Assembly: GCA_024400455.1 (NCBI GenBank)
Contig: JAKSMU010000005.1
Location: 1 to 64,000, forward strand
Direction of reading: 5' to 3'
DNA: 64,000 nt
Origin: Bacteroidales bacterium
GTDB taxonomy: Bacteria; Bacteroidota; Bacteroidia; Bacteroidales; F082
The notes beneath the pieces are model-generated. The model searched no databases. It was not told the origin of the DNA and saw nothing but the letters and a program-made list of their open reading frames with translations. Shown in pieces: positions 17,561-27,679 of the stretch (the stretch's first letter is position 1; each line of letters opens with the position of its first letter). Made by a program: the position numbers and the translations under genes.

Positions 17561-20500
17561 CTATTCCTTCCTCAGCACCAAATCGACCAGCAAAACAGCA
17601 TGTTCTTCCTCGTTTTTCGGGGCATCCTTCGGGCGCCAGGCTACGATGAAACGGATGGTTGCTGCGTTGACATGATAATTCTTTTCTGCCCAAAGACTTA
17701 GGTCGTTTTGCATCTTCTGCGACAGCTGACAGACTGAAAGATTCGTCTTTTTTTCATAGAGGCAGCTATTTTCAAAACGAAGTTGCTCTCCTGCCCTCAG
17801 CGCAAGAATTTCTTTCTTTCGCGGTTTGAAGAAATTGAGGTTCACGTCTTTATGCGAAAGCTGAAGTACGACCTCGTCGGGCATCCCGTAAGGGTTTTGG
17901 TTGGCAATCTTCCTGTCTGCCGGCAATCTGTCGAACATCGGACTGTTGGTGTGTATGAACAGCCGTTGCTTGGCTCGGGTAATGCCCACATAATAACGGC
18001 GAAGTTCCTCATCCGTAACATGAAGCGGTTTGGAAATCAGCATATAGACATCATCAAACTCCCTGCCTTTCGACTTGTGTATGGTCGAGACCACTACATC
18101 GGCACCCGAAAGGTCGCAAAAGTCCTCCACCGACGATTCAAACACAAACTCCTTGAAATCAGTCAGATATTTCATTTTGTTCGTTTCCTCGAACAATTGT
18201 ATGCATCGTTGCAGGTAATTAAGGCTTTCGGAATTGGCGTATGCGGCAAAAGTCTTGCGTTTAGCATCTTCCCATACCTCATCGGCAATGAGTGGCGTAT
18301 GTGTTTGGGCATCAATGTATTTCAAGAAAAGACGCACCTCCATCATGTTCCAGAAACGGAAACCATCCATGCTCTGAATCAGCTTGCTTTGCAGTCCGTA
18401 TTTTCTCAACAATGCCACAAGGATGACGGCTTCTTCGTTTGTTTGTGTGAGAACGCATACGGAACGCTTGCCTTGCTCAGAATCAGTGGCTTTATGTTGC
18501 TCAACAAGTTCGTTTACAAGAGGTTCATACATGCATTCCGACTGATGATGCGTCACACTGACAACACCATCGTCTTGACTCATCGACACGATTGGCGTGC
18601 TTTTCATTCTTTTATGAATATTCTTTACAAAAGCATTGGCGAAACCGACCACATGCCGCGAACTGCGGTAATTCTCGGTCATTTCGACAAAGCGTCCATC
18701 CGAATCCTTCAGCAACTGCGCCATGTATTTGGAGTCGGATCCACGGAATTCAAAGATATTCTGGTCGTCGTCACCCACGGCAATCACGCGCATTTCCTCG
18801 TTGGCGGTCATCAAAGCGCGTACAAGTGCATATTCTTCAGCACTCATATCCTGCGCCTCATCAATCACAAGCACGGTCTTAGCTATGCGGTTTGGTTCCA
18901 CCTCACCTTCAGTTATCATCCGAGCGGCACGTGCCACCACATCTTTCACTTCATCCAAATTGCCGATTCTGCCCAATAGGTCGAAACAATAGGAATGGAA
19001 GGTCTTAATTTCAACAAAATGAGCCGCATTGCCAATCAGTCCCATCAGCCGTTGCTTGAATTCTATGGCTGCAGCACGCGAAAAGGTGAGCATGAGCAGC
19101 TGTTCGTGTTTCACATCCTCAAGCATCAGCAGAGAGGCCAGTTTGTGTACCAGCACCCTTGTCTTGCCACTGCCTGGACCTGCTGCCACGACGATGCAGC
19201 GTGATTCCTTGTCGGAAATAATCTCCATCTGTTTCTCCGACAAAGTGCCAAAAAGCTGCTGGTATTTCTCAGGCGTCACATTGCGCTCTATCTCTTGCAA
19301 ACGATTGCCTTTGAAATACTTCGACACGAAACGCTTGTAGTCCATCTGGAAATAATCCTGCACATACTGCAAGGCGGCATCGTAGTCACGCACCATCAGA
19401 TTGGCATATTCGCCCACGATATGGACTTGCTGAATCTTCTGTTTGTAGAACTCGTTCAACATGCGGTAGTCGTCCTGCTTGTAACGCAATCTGTTATCCT
19501 TGATGCGGCGGATGTCCATGGCATTATACAACACGAGGAAACCGCCTTCCATTTTCAGAGCGCCAATCTTCGAAAGATAGAGCAAGGCTTCTTCCACATC
19601 CACAATCTGAACATCTTGAAGCGTGCCGAAAAGGTTCTGTTCCTGAGCCTTAAAGTCGTTCAACAGCTCCACAATCGAGAATTGCAAGCCTTTCTTCTGC
19701 GATTCCTCATCACTTGTTTGCTGTGCCTGATTGTAAAGCCATTCCACGGCAAAACGACAAATTTCCAATCGTCTTTCAAAACGTCTCAAAGTCGTCTCCA
19801 TATCCGCTTGACGCATCACTTCCAGATTGTGGGCAGCATCCTCTTTCTTTCGTGTGTAACCTTTCACAGTAAGGAAAAAGAGCAAGGTGCGTATGTCTTT
19901 CTCGGTGGCACTTGTTATGCCTTCATTCTGTGCATTGTCATTCAGTTGCTTGCAGGAAATCCTAAGGACATCATCAGGGATCTTGGTCAAGAGATAACGC
20001 TCCAGTTTTGAGAATCGTTCCAGCAGCCGTTTCGACTTGTTTTCCGACTCGCCCACATCGTTCAGATATGCTGAAATGTCTTTCGTATCGGCCAAAATAC
20101 CCTCCTGCCGCATGCGTTCAACTACCGACACGACTTCGCTTTTATTCAAGCCGAGAATGTCGGCCAGATAGTCCACACGCGATTCCGCTTCTGCATCTTG
20201 CGCCTTGGCTATGTATTTTTGCGAAATCAACGATTTGATGATACGCACGGCTTTTTCAACCTCATTGCTTTCGAAGAGCAACGACTCGGTGATACGCTGC
20301 CGTGCCTCGTCCATGTCCTTCACGGTGATGCCCGTGGCATAAACATGAGGGACGTTGTTTCCACGTTCCAGATAACCAGCTTGTTCGAGGGCTGCCAAGG
20401 CTGTCCGCACTCTCGTCTCAATGTCAGACACCGAGTCGTCCCAACCCGCCTTTCTCGCAATCTCCAAAGCCGAGCAACATGTCCGCATACGTTGTCGGGT

Positions 20501-22459
20501 CATGTCCTTAACGGCTTTCCAGACCTGCTGAATCTCGCTGATACTCAGTTTTGTCTGGTTTAACAGGACGAAATGTTTATCCAAATCAGCATCACTATAC
20601 AATACAAAACAACGAGCCTCGAGATGCGGGTCACGGCCGGCACGTCCTGCCTCCTGAACATAATTCTCCAAAGAATCGGAAATGTCGTAGTGAATCACGA
20701 GTCCGACATCCTTTTTGTCAACGCCCATGCCAAAAGCGGAAGTCGCCACAATGACGCGAACCCTGTCATTCATGAAGGCTTCCTGGTTGACAATTTTCTC
20801 GTCGGCATCCATCTTTCCGTTGAATGGCAAGGCCTTGTAACCGTCGCGGGTCAGTTTCTCCGCCAAATCCTTCGTGCGTTTGGTTCTTGAAACATAGACA
20901 ATTGTCGGACAAGACGACTCGGCTATCAGTGAACGGAGTTTCATGTACTTATCCTCATCGGTATCGGCATGGATGACGGAATAGCGGAGGTTAGTTCGCG
21001 AGGCTGTTGAGGCAAAAATGACAAGGTCGAGGTTAAGCGTTTGCTTGAAATAATCGCAAATGTCCTGTATCACTTTCTGCTTGGCCGTGGCGGTAAAACA
21101 CGACACGGGAATTGGCGCCTTACAGCGTTTCTTTTTCTGGTATTCGCTGATAAACTTGCCGATATAAAGATAATCAACGCGGAAATCCTGTCCCCACGAA
21201 GAAAAGCAATGCGCTTCATCAATCACGAAACGAACCACATGGCGTGCCAACAGAATCTTTTCAATCGTCTTCGAACGCAGCATTTCCGGTGCGATATACA
21301 AAAGCGAAGCATCGCCATCCTGAACGCGTTGAACGGCCAGCGAACGGCTGATAGGATCCAGTAATCCGTTGATGGTGACGGCATCGGTAATGCCTCTGTC
21401 AGCAAGGTTATCCACTTGGTCTTTCATCAGCGACTGCAAAGGCGAGATGACCACCGTAAGACCATGCACCGCGCGTCCTTCCATCAAGGCGGGCAGTTGG
21501 AATGTGAGCGACTTCCCACCGCCTGTCGGGAAAATCGCCAGCAATGACTTGCCTTCCACGGCTGCGCGAGCAGCATTTTCCTGCAAGGGTTCGCCTTCGT
21601 AGGTGCGGAACTGGTCATAGCCGAAAAACTGCTTAAGGTTATAATGCACATCCAATTCCTTGTTGCAGTATTCGCAGCCCTCAACACATTTCGTATGCCG
21701 CAACAGCATAACCACATTTTCAACATTCGGATAATTGTGCAGCACCCAAGACGGTGTCACCGAACGGTAATCCGTAGTGTCAATCAAGGCAAGGGCGTAA
21801 GCCAATTCTTCAGGTTGCCGATTCACAAGGTCCTCGAGAACGGCATGTTCACAAATCTTCCCTTTGTATGTTGCACGAATCAATTCAGGCAGTAAGGCCT
21901 TGTTTTCGGTTTTGGCATCAACAAATTCAAGGAAACCATCAAATTCAGGCACATTTTGCAAAAGCGAGGCATAAATCGTTCTTTTTGAATCCGGCAACAC
22001 ATTCCACCGCGCCACCTCATCCATCAGCAGATCACGGGCTTTCTCACAGTCGTTGACCGGATTATTCATCTGCTCACTCAGCAATTTGTCGTCCTTGAGC
22101 AAACGATGATAAGGCCTTTCGGGGAATAATAAAGGCGAGACAAACAAGGTATCAATCAAAGCCCATTTATGCGGTTCTTCACCAAACAGATACTTTGCAT
22201 CGTGATGGATGATATTGTGTCCACAGACGAAATCGACATTTTCCAAAAAATCCAAAGCCGCTTGTTTGTCAGCAGAATGAAGCACAGCTTCGTCACATCT
22301 TATGGCACCGATGTCATGTATTTTCTTATCCTTGACACCGACCTCCACATCCACAAAAGCATATCGGGAGGCACTGCGAGACACTTTCTCTTTTTCTTGC
22401 ATTTGTGGCTTGCGTTCTTCTCCACTGATTGTTTCTCTGATTTTGCTCCAAAATGACAT
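17561..22459 (-). CDS. DEDDh exonuclease - RecQ helicase - UvrD-like helicase fusion
   Basis: Giant protein of 1632 aa with three enzymes in one chain. Residues about 30-165: exonuclease with FVDVE (motif I), GHNIIHHDAKYL (II) and NPVNDCEKARDLL (III). Residues about 280-650: RecQ-type SF2 helicase with FPTGGGKSLTFQLPALM (about 313), VIDEAHCFSSWGQDFR, and the RecQ signature ENYVQEAGRAGRD. Residues about 1080-1545: SF1 UvrD/Rep helicase with AAGPGSGKTRVLVHKL (about 1091), VLVIDEAQDM, VGDDDQNIFEFRG, HKSKGREFDDVYML and YVGITRAKQRLF. The ATG at 22459 (MSFWSKIRE) is preferred over one 13 codons upstream. It is divergent from sbcDC. It may process DNA ends in repair or act against foreign DNA. Confidence 0.93.
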   Translation of the reverse strand: MSFWSKIRETISGEERKPQMQEKEKVSRSASRYAFVDVEVGVKDKKIHDIGAIRCDEAVLHSADKQAALDFLENVDFVCGHNIIHHDAKYLFGEEPHKWALIDTLFVSPLLFPERPYHRLLKDDKLLSEQMNNPVNDCEKARDLLMDEVARWNVLPDSKRTIYASLLQNVPEFDGFLEFVDAKTENKALLPELIRATYKGKICEHAVLEDLVNRQPEELAYALALIDTTDYRSVTPSWVLHNYPNVENVVMLLRHTKCVEGCEYCNKELDVHYNLKQFFGYDQFRTYEGEPLQENAARAAVEGKSLLAIFPTGGGKSLTFQLPALMEGRAVHGLTVVISPLQSLMKDQVDNLADRGITDAVTINGLLDPISRSLAVQRVQDGDASLLYIAPEMLRSKTIEKILLARHVVRFVIDEAHCFSSWGQDFRVDYLYIGKFISEYQKKKRCKAPIPVSCFTATAKQKVIQDICDYFKQTLNLDLVIFASTASRTNLRYSVIHADTDEDKYMKLRSLIAESSCPTIVYVSRTKRTKDLAEKLTRDGYKALPFNGKMDADEKIVNQEAFMNDRVRVIVATSAFGMGVDKKDVGLVIHYDISDSLENYVQEAGRAGRDPHLEARCFVLYSDADLDKHFVLLNQTKLSISEIQQVWKAVKDMTRQRMRTCCSALEIARKAGWDDSVSDIETRVRTALAALEQAGYLERGNNVPHVYATGITVKDMDEARQRITESLLFESNEVEKAVRIIKSLISQKYIAKAQDAEAESRVDYLADILGLNKSEVVSVVERMRQEGILADTKDISAYLNDVGESENKSKRLLERFSKLERYLLTKIPDDVLRISCKQLNDNAQNEGITSATEKDIRTLLFFLTVKGYTRKKEDAAHNLEVMRQADMETTLRRFERRLEICRFAVEWLYNQAQQTSDEESQKKGLQFSIVELLNDFKAQEQNLFGTLQDVQIVDVEEALLYLSKIGALKMEGGFLVLYNAMDIRRIKDNRLRYKQDDYRMLNEFYKQKIQQVHIVGEYANLMVRDYDAALQYVQDYFQMDYKRFVSKYFKGNRLQEIERNVTPEKYQQLFGTLSEKQMEIISDKESRCIVVAAGPGSGKTRVLVHKLASLLMLEDVKHEQLLMLTFSRAAAIEFKQRLMGLIGNAAHFVEIKTFHSYCFDLLGRIGNLDEVKDVVARAARMITEGEVEPNRIAKTVLVIDEAQDMSAEEYALVRALMTANEEMRVIAVGDDDQNIFEFRGSDSKYMAQLLKDSDGRFVEMTENYRSSRHVVGFANAFVKNIHKRMKSTPIVSMSQDDGVVSVTHHQSECMYEPLVNELVEQHKATDSEQGKRSVCVLTQTNEEAVILVALLRKYGLQSKLIQSMDGFRFWNMMEVRLFLKYIDAQTHTPLIADEVWEDAKRKTFAAYANSESLNYLQRCIQLFEETNKMKYLTDFKEFVFESSVEDFCDLSGADVVVSTIHKSKGREFDDVYMLISKPLHVTDEELRRYYVGITRAKQRLFIHTNSPMFDRLPADRKIANQNPYGMPDEVVLQLSHKDVNLNFFKPRKKEILALRAGEQLRFENSCLYEKKTNLSVCQLSQKMQNDLSLWAEKNYHVNAATIRFIVAWRPKDAPKNEEEHAVLLVDLVLRKE

Positions 22460-22520
22460 GATTGTATAATGATTAGATGAACAGAGGCTGTTAAGCACAG
22501 TCTTATCGAAAAAACAGATG

Positions 22521-22528
22521 CAAATATT
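22521..22528 (-). promoter_or_regulatory. Possible -7 element for the triple-fusion helicase
   Basis: Reads AATATTTG on the minus strand, one mismatch from TAnnTTTG, 61 bases before the chosen start. Confidence 0.3.
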
Positions 22529-22745
22529 GCAAAAAATTCAAAGCACTCGGCACACCAAAGGTAAATATTCTTATCTGTTAAAAATCAGCACAATGGATAT
22601 GGTTAGTTAAGCAATTGAACTATGGCATTATCAAAACATCCACTGAATCACTTGCAATTTTCCCCCATAGGCAGTATATTTACAACAAAAGACAATTCAT
22701 AGATTATGAATCACATTCATTTCCTTCGTTTCAAAGAATTATTCG

Positions 22746-22753
22746 TACTTTTG
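22746..22753 (+). promoter_or_regulatory. -7 promoter element for sbcDC
   Basis: TACTTTTG, full match to TAnnTTTG, 18 bases before the sbcD start codon, so the leader is very short. Confidence 0.6.
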
Positions 22754-22771
22754 TAGTCAAATTAAAATAAT

Positions 22772-24058
22772 ATGAAGATTATACACACTGCCGACCTTCA
22801 CCTTGGACAGGTCATTTACCAGAACTATGAACGCAGCGACGAACATCTGCATTTCTTCAAACAACTGAAACAATGGTGCATGGAGCATCATCCCGATGCA
22901 CTCATCGTCAGCGGCGACGTGTTCGACATCCAGCAGCCTTCAGCCGCTACAAAGAAAGCCTTCAACGACTATTTCGTTGACATTCACCGCTCTTGTCCTC
23001 AAATGGCAATTGTAATCACTGCCGGAAACCACGACTCGGCCTCGCGTATTCAGGCCGACAGCGCCATTTGGACGCTGGCTAACACGACAATGGTGGGAAC
23101 AGCACCTGCAACAGAACCTGAATTTGGCTGGGAAGAGAAATATATCGTGCGCATCCCAGCTGGTTATATCCTTGCCATGCCCTACATGTCAAGCGAACAC
23201 ACCGAAACGCTTCAGCACTTGCTCGATGTTGTGGCAAAAGAAAATGAAAAGGGATTGCCCGTCATCATGATGGGACACACTGCCGTGGCGGGTCTCGACA
23301 TCACCGGCCACAATATCGAAATTGGGAAGCTGAAGACACAAGGCACTGACTCCTTCGGCACTGGCTACGACTATCTCGCTCTGGGTCATATCCACAAACC
23401 GCAGACCATTGGCCATCAGGATGATGCCTTGAATGACGATGTAATTTATCCAGCCCCGGTGATCCGCTATTCAGGAAGTGCTTTGCATGTGAGTTGCGAC
23501 GAAACCTATCCCCACACGGTAAGTCTTGTTGAGATAGACAAACACGGTGGCAATGTAGAAATCAAGCAGTTGCGCATTGAAGAACTGCGTCATTTCTATG
23601 TCTTGCCCGAAAACGATTCGTCGTTCGAAAGTGCCGAAGACGCATTGAAAGCGATTATGGAGTTTTGTGAACATAACCAATCAGGGTATTTCCGTCTGCG
23701 AGTTGACATCAAGACGGACTTGCCTTCAAATTTCAACCAAATGGTCTACGACACCCTGGCGACGACGGGCGACGAAGTGCGTTACAACCCCAAAGTCATC
23801 TGGACAGGAAACACGGCCTTGACGGATTCGAACAACGAAAAACCTACTTTCGAAGTGGCGGAATTGCAGCAAATGGAAAATCCGCTTGACTTTATCGAAA
23901 AGACCATTGACCAATACCCTGCCCTTTCGCTCGATGAAATACGGAACGCTTTTAAAGAGGTCGAAGCGGAAATAAAACGAATGCAAGATGAGGAAAACCT
24001 AAAGGCCGCCGCCAAAGCAACGAAGAAATCATCAACAACCAAAACAGAAGGAGAATAA
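22772..24058 (+). CDS. sbcD: SbcD-like nuclease subunit (Mre11 family)
   Basis: Metallophosphoesterase nuclease of 428 aa, partner of SbcC in clearing hairpins and double-strand ends. The Mre11/SbcD metal motifs are in order: ADLHLGQ (about 7-13), SGDVFD (about 49-54), GNHDSASR (about 88-95), GHTAVAG (about 168) and LGHIHKPQ (about 207). The C-terminal 40 residues are a charged Lys/Glu helix likely to bind the SbcC coil. It is 4 bases from sbcC. Because the pair sits among defence-type genes, it may be an accessory copy rather than the housekeeping SbcCD. Confidence 0.93.
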   Translation: MKIIHTADLHLGQVIYQNYERSDEHLHFFKQLKQWCMEHHPDALIVSGDVFDIQQPSAATKKAFNDYFVDIHRSCPQMAIVITAGNHDSASRIQADSAIWTLANTTMVGTAPATEPEFGWEEKYIVRIPAGYILAMPYMSSEHTETLQHLLDVVAKENEKGLPVIMMGHTAVAGLDITGHNIEIGKLKTQGTDSFGTGYDYLALGHIHKPQTIGHQDDALNDDVIYPAPVIRYSGSALHVSCDETYPHTVSLVEIDKHGGNVEIKQLRIEELRHFYVLPENDSSFESAEDALKAIMEFCEHNQSGYFRLRVDIKTDLPSNFNQMVYDTLATTGDEVRYNPKVIWTGNTALTDSNNEKPTFEVAELQQMENPLDFIEKTIDQYPALSLDEIRNAFKEVEAEIKRMQDEENLKAAAKATKKSSTTKTEGE

Positions 24059-24062
24059 GAAC

Positions 24063-27000
24063 ATGAAGATAAAAGAATTACATCTGCGCAACATAGCTTC
24101 AATCGAAAAAGCCGACATTGACTTTGAGAACGAATTAAAAGACATCGTTACAGGCGAACCTGCCAGCATTTTCCTCATTGCTGGCGATACAGGCACTGGC
24201 AAATCCGTCATCCTCGACGGCATTTCCATGGCGCTCTACAAAAAGACTCCACGTATCGTTGGTGTTGCCAACAAGACGAATAATGAATACATTGACAATC
24301 AAGGACAAGCAATAAACATCAACAGCATTGAACAATACACGCGCCTGGGCATTTCAGAGAAAGACGAATGCTACAGCGAACTTGTCTTTGAAGGTAACGA
24401 TGGCAAGATATACCACGCCAAATTGGAGTTGGGCCTCACAAAAGGCAATACCGACGAAAAAGGCAACCGTCCGATAAAACACAGTACACCAAAGTGGACG
24501 GTAAAAGTAGGAAATGAAGATTGGCAGAAAGTTGAAGCCAAGACCGGTCAGCCCATCTTGGACGCCATTGGCCTTAGTTTTGAGCAATTCGGCCGTATGG
24601 CCATGTTGGCCCAGGGTCAATTCGCTTCCTTCCTTACAGGCGACAAATCGGAACGCGAACAGATACTTGAGCAACTGACCAATACCGAAAGATTCACAAC
24701 CTACGGCACGGCCATCAGCAATCTTTTTTCTACTGCAAAAACCAACAAGGCAAATGCTCAAACGACTTTAGAAACCGAGAAAAAGCATACACTGAAACCT
24801 GAACAACTCGAAGAACTCAACAGCCAGTTGACTATCTTACAAAAGGAAAAGGTTGTTTTGGACGATGAGCATGACAAGGTTCAAAACACGCTGAATACGG
24901 TTTGCGAGATCAGCGCTAACCTTGATGAACAAAAGAAGGCTGAAAAGCAAAAAGCCGCCGTTGTTGGAATCATCGAAAGCGATGACTACAAAGCAAAAAA
25001 GACCTTGGTTGCCGACTGGGATGCCACGAACAATGAACGCAGGCTGTTTTCCGACAAAACCGCAGCAGAGCAAAAGAAAGTAAAAGCGGAAAAATTACTG
25101 GCCGAAGCCAAAGATAATTTCGCCATTTATAGCGCCGACCTCGTCTATCGTAAGGAAGTCATTGAAAAGTATAAGCAAGACACGAACGAAATTCAAGCCG
25201 AGATTGACAGCCAGAAAGCGCTCGATGAAGTGTTTGCCAAAGCCGATGCCGTTGTGCTGCAATTAGGTCAATATCAAGGCACTTGCCGCAAGATAACGGC
25301 TGTGGAATCGTCGCTTGCAGCAGAAAAGGGAAAGACGGAAAGTCTCGCTAGTGCCGTAGCCGAGTGGGAATCAAAAGCAGCAACCGCAAAAGAAGCTGTC
25401 AAGGCAGAACAAGATTCCATTGATGCTTTAAATGATGAGCGCAATGCTCTCAATCCTATTGAGATAAATGCTGAATTCAAGGTAAACACTGAAAGAAAAA
25501 ACAACCTTAAAAATCTTCAGCAGCGCGTAGAGAAAATTGCGGAAAGCCAAGCTTCACTTGACTCATCAAGGCAGGAAATTGAGACGGAATCGACCAAGCT
25601 TTCGGAGCACAAAAAGGCTTTCGATGCCGCTCAGGACGAATACGATTCAATGCTGAAAAAAGAGGAAGAAGCACATTCCCTACTCAGCACCATGAAAATG
25701 AGCGTAGAAGAAACGCTTACCGAATTGCGTCAGCGTTTGCAGGCCGACCATGCCGACACCTGTCCGCTTTGCGGCCAGCACATCGACACACTCCATCTCG
25801 ACAACGATTTCCAACAAATGCTCACGCCATTGCAGCAACGCGAAGCGGAAGCCAAAAAGAATTTGACGGATGCAACTGCGAAACGTGACGATGCAAAGAG
25901 CAAATTCGACACCCTTAATGGTGTACTCAATAATAAGAAATTGGCATACGAAGAAGCCTTAAAGGATTTTGAAAGCGAAAAAACTTCAATTGTAGCGGAA
26001 TCGAAAAAATTATCACTTGACGCATCTCAAGACCTTGACCAGCAGATTACTGTTGCCATTCAGAAAACGGAAAAAGACCTTGCCATTCTTGAAGAAAAGC
26101 AGAGGAAGACAGAAGCATTGCAAACCCAAATCAACGATTTGGCAGAAGAGAAAAAGTCGCTTGACACGACACTCTCCAATGCCGAAAAAGAACTTCTGAA
26201 AGCACAGAATGCAGTGGTTTCAAATGGAAAAGACATCAGAAAATATGAAAATGACCTTGCCGAACTGAAAAGCACGAAGGACGATTTGAACAAAATATTG
26301 TCTTCTTGCCTCAACGCATCCTACCCGACTTGGCAAACCGACACTGATGCCATCAAGGCACAATTCAAAACCGATGCCAACGCATATTGTGACAAGAAAA
26401 AGAAAGTCGAGCATAGGAAGGCTGAAACAGAAAAATGGGAAAACCTGTTGGCATCAGTCAAAGATACGCGCACAAACATTCTTGCAAACCATAACGATTG
26501 GGACCAACCTGTTGAACCAAAGGAATATAAAACTGACAACCTCAATTCAATCTGGACTTCACTCCTGACTACAATTAGTCATCAAGACTTGGAAATTGAG
26601 ACGGCAATTAAGGTCATATCGGATGCAGAAACTGCGCTGAATGCCTATTACGCAAGCTCCGGAAAAACCGAAGAATCGCTCAAAATCATCATCAATGCTG
26701 AAAATTTGATTGCCGAAGCACGCAAGTTTGTCGGTGAAAAAGATTCCGAGCTCAAGTCGCGCACAGATGCCATCGCTGCTTATGACAAAAATATCGAAAA
26801 ACTGCTCAAGAAACTTGACATTGAGAAAATTGAAGACCTGCCAGGAAAAGAATCACTTGAAAATCAGCTCAATGAACTGAGAAAGAAGTTGCAGGAAAAC
26901 GCCGAAATAACAGGTTCCATCACCTCACAGCTCCGTTCGAATGAAGAAAACCTTAAGCGTCTGAGACAAGCTGAATCAGCATTCAACGCAGCGGATGCAG

Positions 27001-27518
27001 TGTTCACAAAATGGGATCGGTTGAATAAAGTCTTCGGTGGCACACGCTTCCGCACACTTGTGCAAACCTACATTCTGCGCCCATTGCTGAACAATGCGAA
27101 TATCTACTTGGAAAAGATAACCGACCGATATACACTTACTTGCAGCGAAGATAACGAACAACTGTCCATCCTCGTGCTTGACCGTTACAACAAGAACCAG
27201 GTCCGTTCGGTTACAGTCCTCTCCGGCGGTGAACGCTTTATGATTTCGTTAGCCTTGTCGCTTGCCTTATCTTCACTCAACCGTCAAGACATGAATGTCA
27301 ACATCCTTTTCATCGATGAAGGTTTTGGCACATTGGACGAGAACAACCTCAATTCGGTTATGGAAACGCTCGAAAAACTGCAAGAGATTGCCGGACAAAC
27401 AAACCGTCGCGTTGGAATCATTTCACATAGGGAAGAACTCGTCGAGCGCATCCCCGTAAAGATTCGCGTCAAGAAAAAAGGCGAAGGCCGCAGTCTGGTG
27501 GAAATAACTAACGAATGA
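24063..27518 (+). CDS. sbcC: SbcC-like SMC ATPase (Rad50 family)
   Basis: Protein of 1151 aa. N-terminal head with Walker A AGDTGTGKSVILDGISMALY (about 39-58) and a Q-loop region (MAMLAQGQFASFL). Two long coiled coils flank a zinc hook CPLCGQH at about residues 567-573. The C-terminal head has the signature LSGGERFMISLALSLALSSL and Walker B ILFIDEGFGTLD (about 1080). It works with SbcD as an ATP-driven nuclease on DNA ends. A 12-bp terminator overlaps the stop codon. Confidence 0.94.
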   Translation: MKIKELHLRNIASIEKADIDFENELKDIVTGEPASIFLIAGDTGTGKSVILDGISMALYKKTPRIVGVANKTNNEYIDNQGQAININSIEQYTRLGISEKDECYSELVFEGNDGKIYHAKLELGLTKGNTDEKGNRPIKHSTPKWTVKVGNEDWQKVEAKTGQPILDAIGLSFEQFGRMAMLAQGQFASFLTGDKSEREQILEQLTNTERFTTYGTAISNLFSTAKTNKANAQTTLETEKKHTLKPEQLEELNSQLTILQKEKVVLDDEHDKVQNTLNTVCEISANLDEQKKAEKQKAAVVGIIESDDYKAKKTLVADWDATNNERRLFSDKTAAEQKKVKAEKLLAEAKDNFAIYSADLVYRKEVIEKYKQDTNEIQAEIDSQKALDEVFAKADAVVLQLGQYQGTCRKITAVESSLAAEKGKTESLASAVAEWESKAATAKEAVKAEQDSIDALNDERNALNPIEINAEFKVNTERKNNLKNLQQRVEKIAESQASLDSSRQEIETESTKLSEHKKAFDAAQDEYDSMLKKEEEAHSLLSTMKMSVEETLTELRQRLQADHADTCPLCGQHIDTLHLDNDFQQMLTPLQQREAEAKKNLTDATAKRDDAKSKFDTLNGVLNNKKLAYEEALKDFESEKTSIVAESKKLSLDASQDLDQQITVAIQKTEKDLAILEEKQRKTEALQTQINDLAEEKKSLDTTLSNAEKELLKAQNAVVSNGKDIRKYENDLAELKSTKDDLNKILSSCLNASYPTWQTDTDAIKAQFKTDANAYCDKKKKVEHRKAETEKWENLLASVKDTRTNILANHNDWDQPVEPKEYKTDNLNSIWTSLLTTISHQDLEIETAIKVISDAETALNAYYASSGKTEESLKIIINAENLIAEARKFVGEKDSELKSRTDAIAAYDKNIEKLLKKLDIEKIEDLPGKESLENQLNELRKKLQENAEITGSITSQLRSNEENLKRLRQAESAFNAADAVFTKWDRLNKVFGGTRFRTLVQTYILRPLLNNANIYLEKITDRYTLTCSEDNEQLSILVLDRYNKNQVRSVTVLSGGERFMISLALSLALSSLNRQDMNVNILFIDEGFGTLDENNLNSVMETLEKLQEIAGQTNRRVGIISHREELVERIPVKIRVKKKGEGRSLVEITNE

Positions 27519-27552
27519 TTATTGGTGTCTTCGGACACCAATAATTTTTTTT
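27518..27552 (+). terminator. Rho-independent terminator of sbcDC
   Basis: Perfect 12-bp stem ATTATTGGTGTC (27518-27529) with GACACCAATAAT (27534-27545), 4-nt loop, then seven T. It starts at the last base of the sbcC stop codon and separates sbcDC from the next gene. Confidence 0.9.
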
Positions 27553-27584
27553 ACTCATTTTTCTCTTTATCCATTTCATTTTCG

Positions 27585-27592
27585 TATGTTTG
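27585..27592 (+). promoter_or_regulatory. -7 promoter element for the DUF4011 helicase
   Basis: TATGTTTG, full match to TAnnTTTG, followed by GCAA; 87 bases before the start codon. Confidence 0.6.
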
Positions 27593-27679
27593 CAACAAAC
27601 AATCTGTTATCAAGTTTTTTTATTTGCAAACACTTGATCAACAGCATTTAGTCCTTGAAAAACACAAAATAAACAAGTT

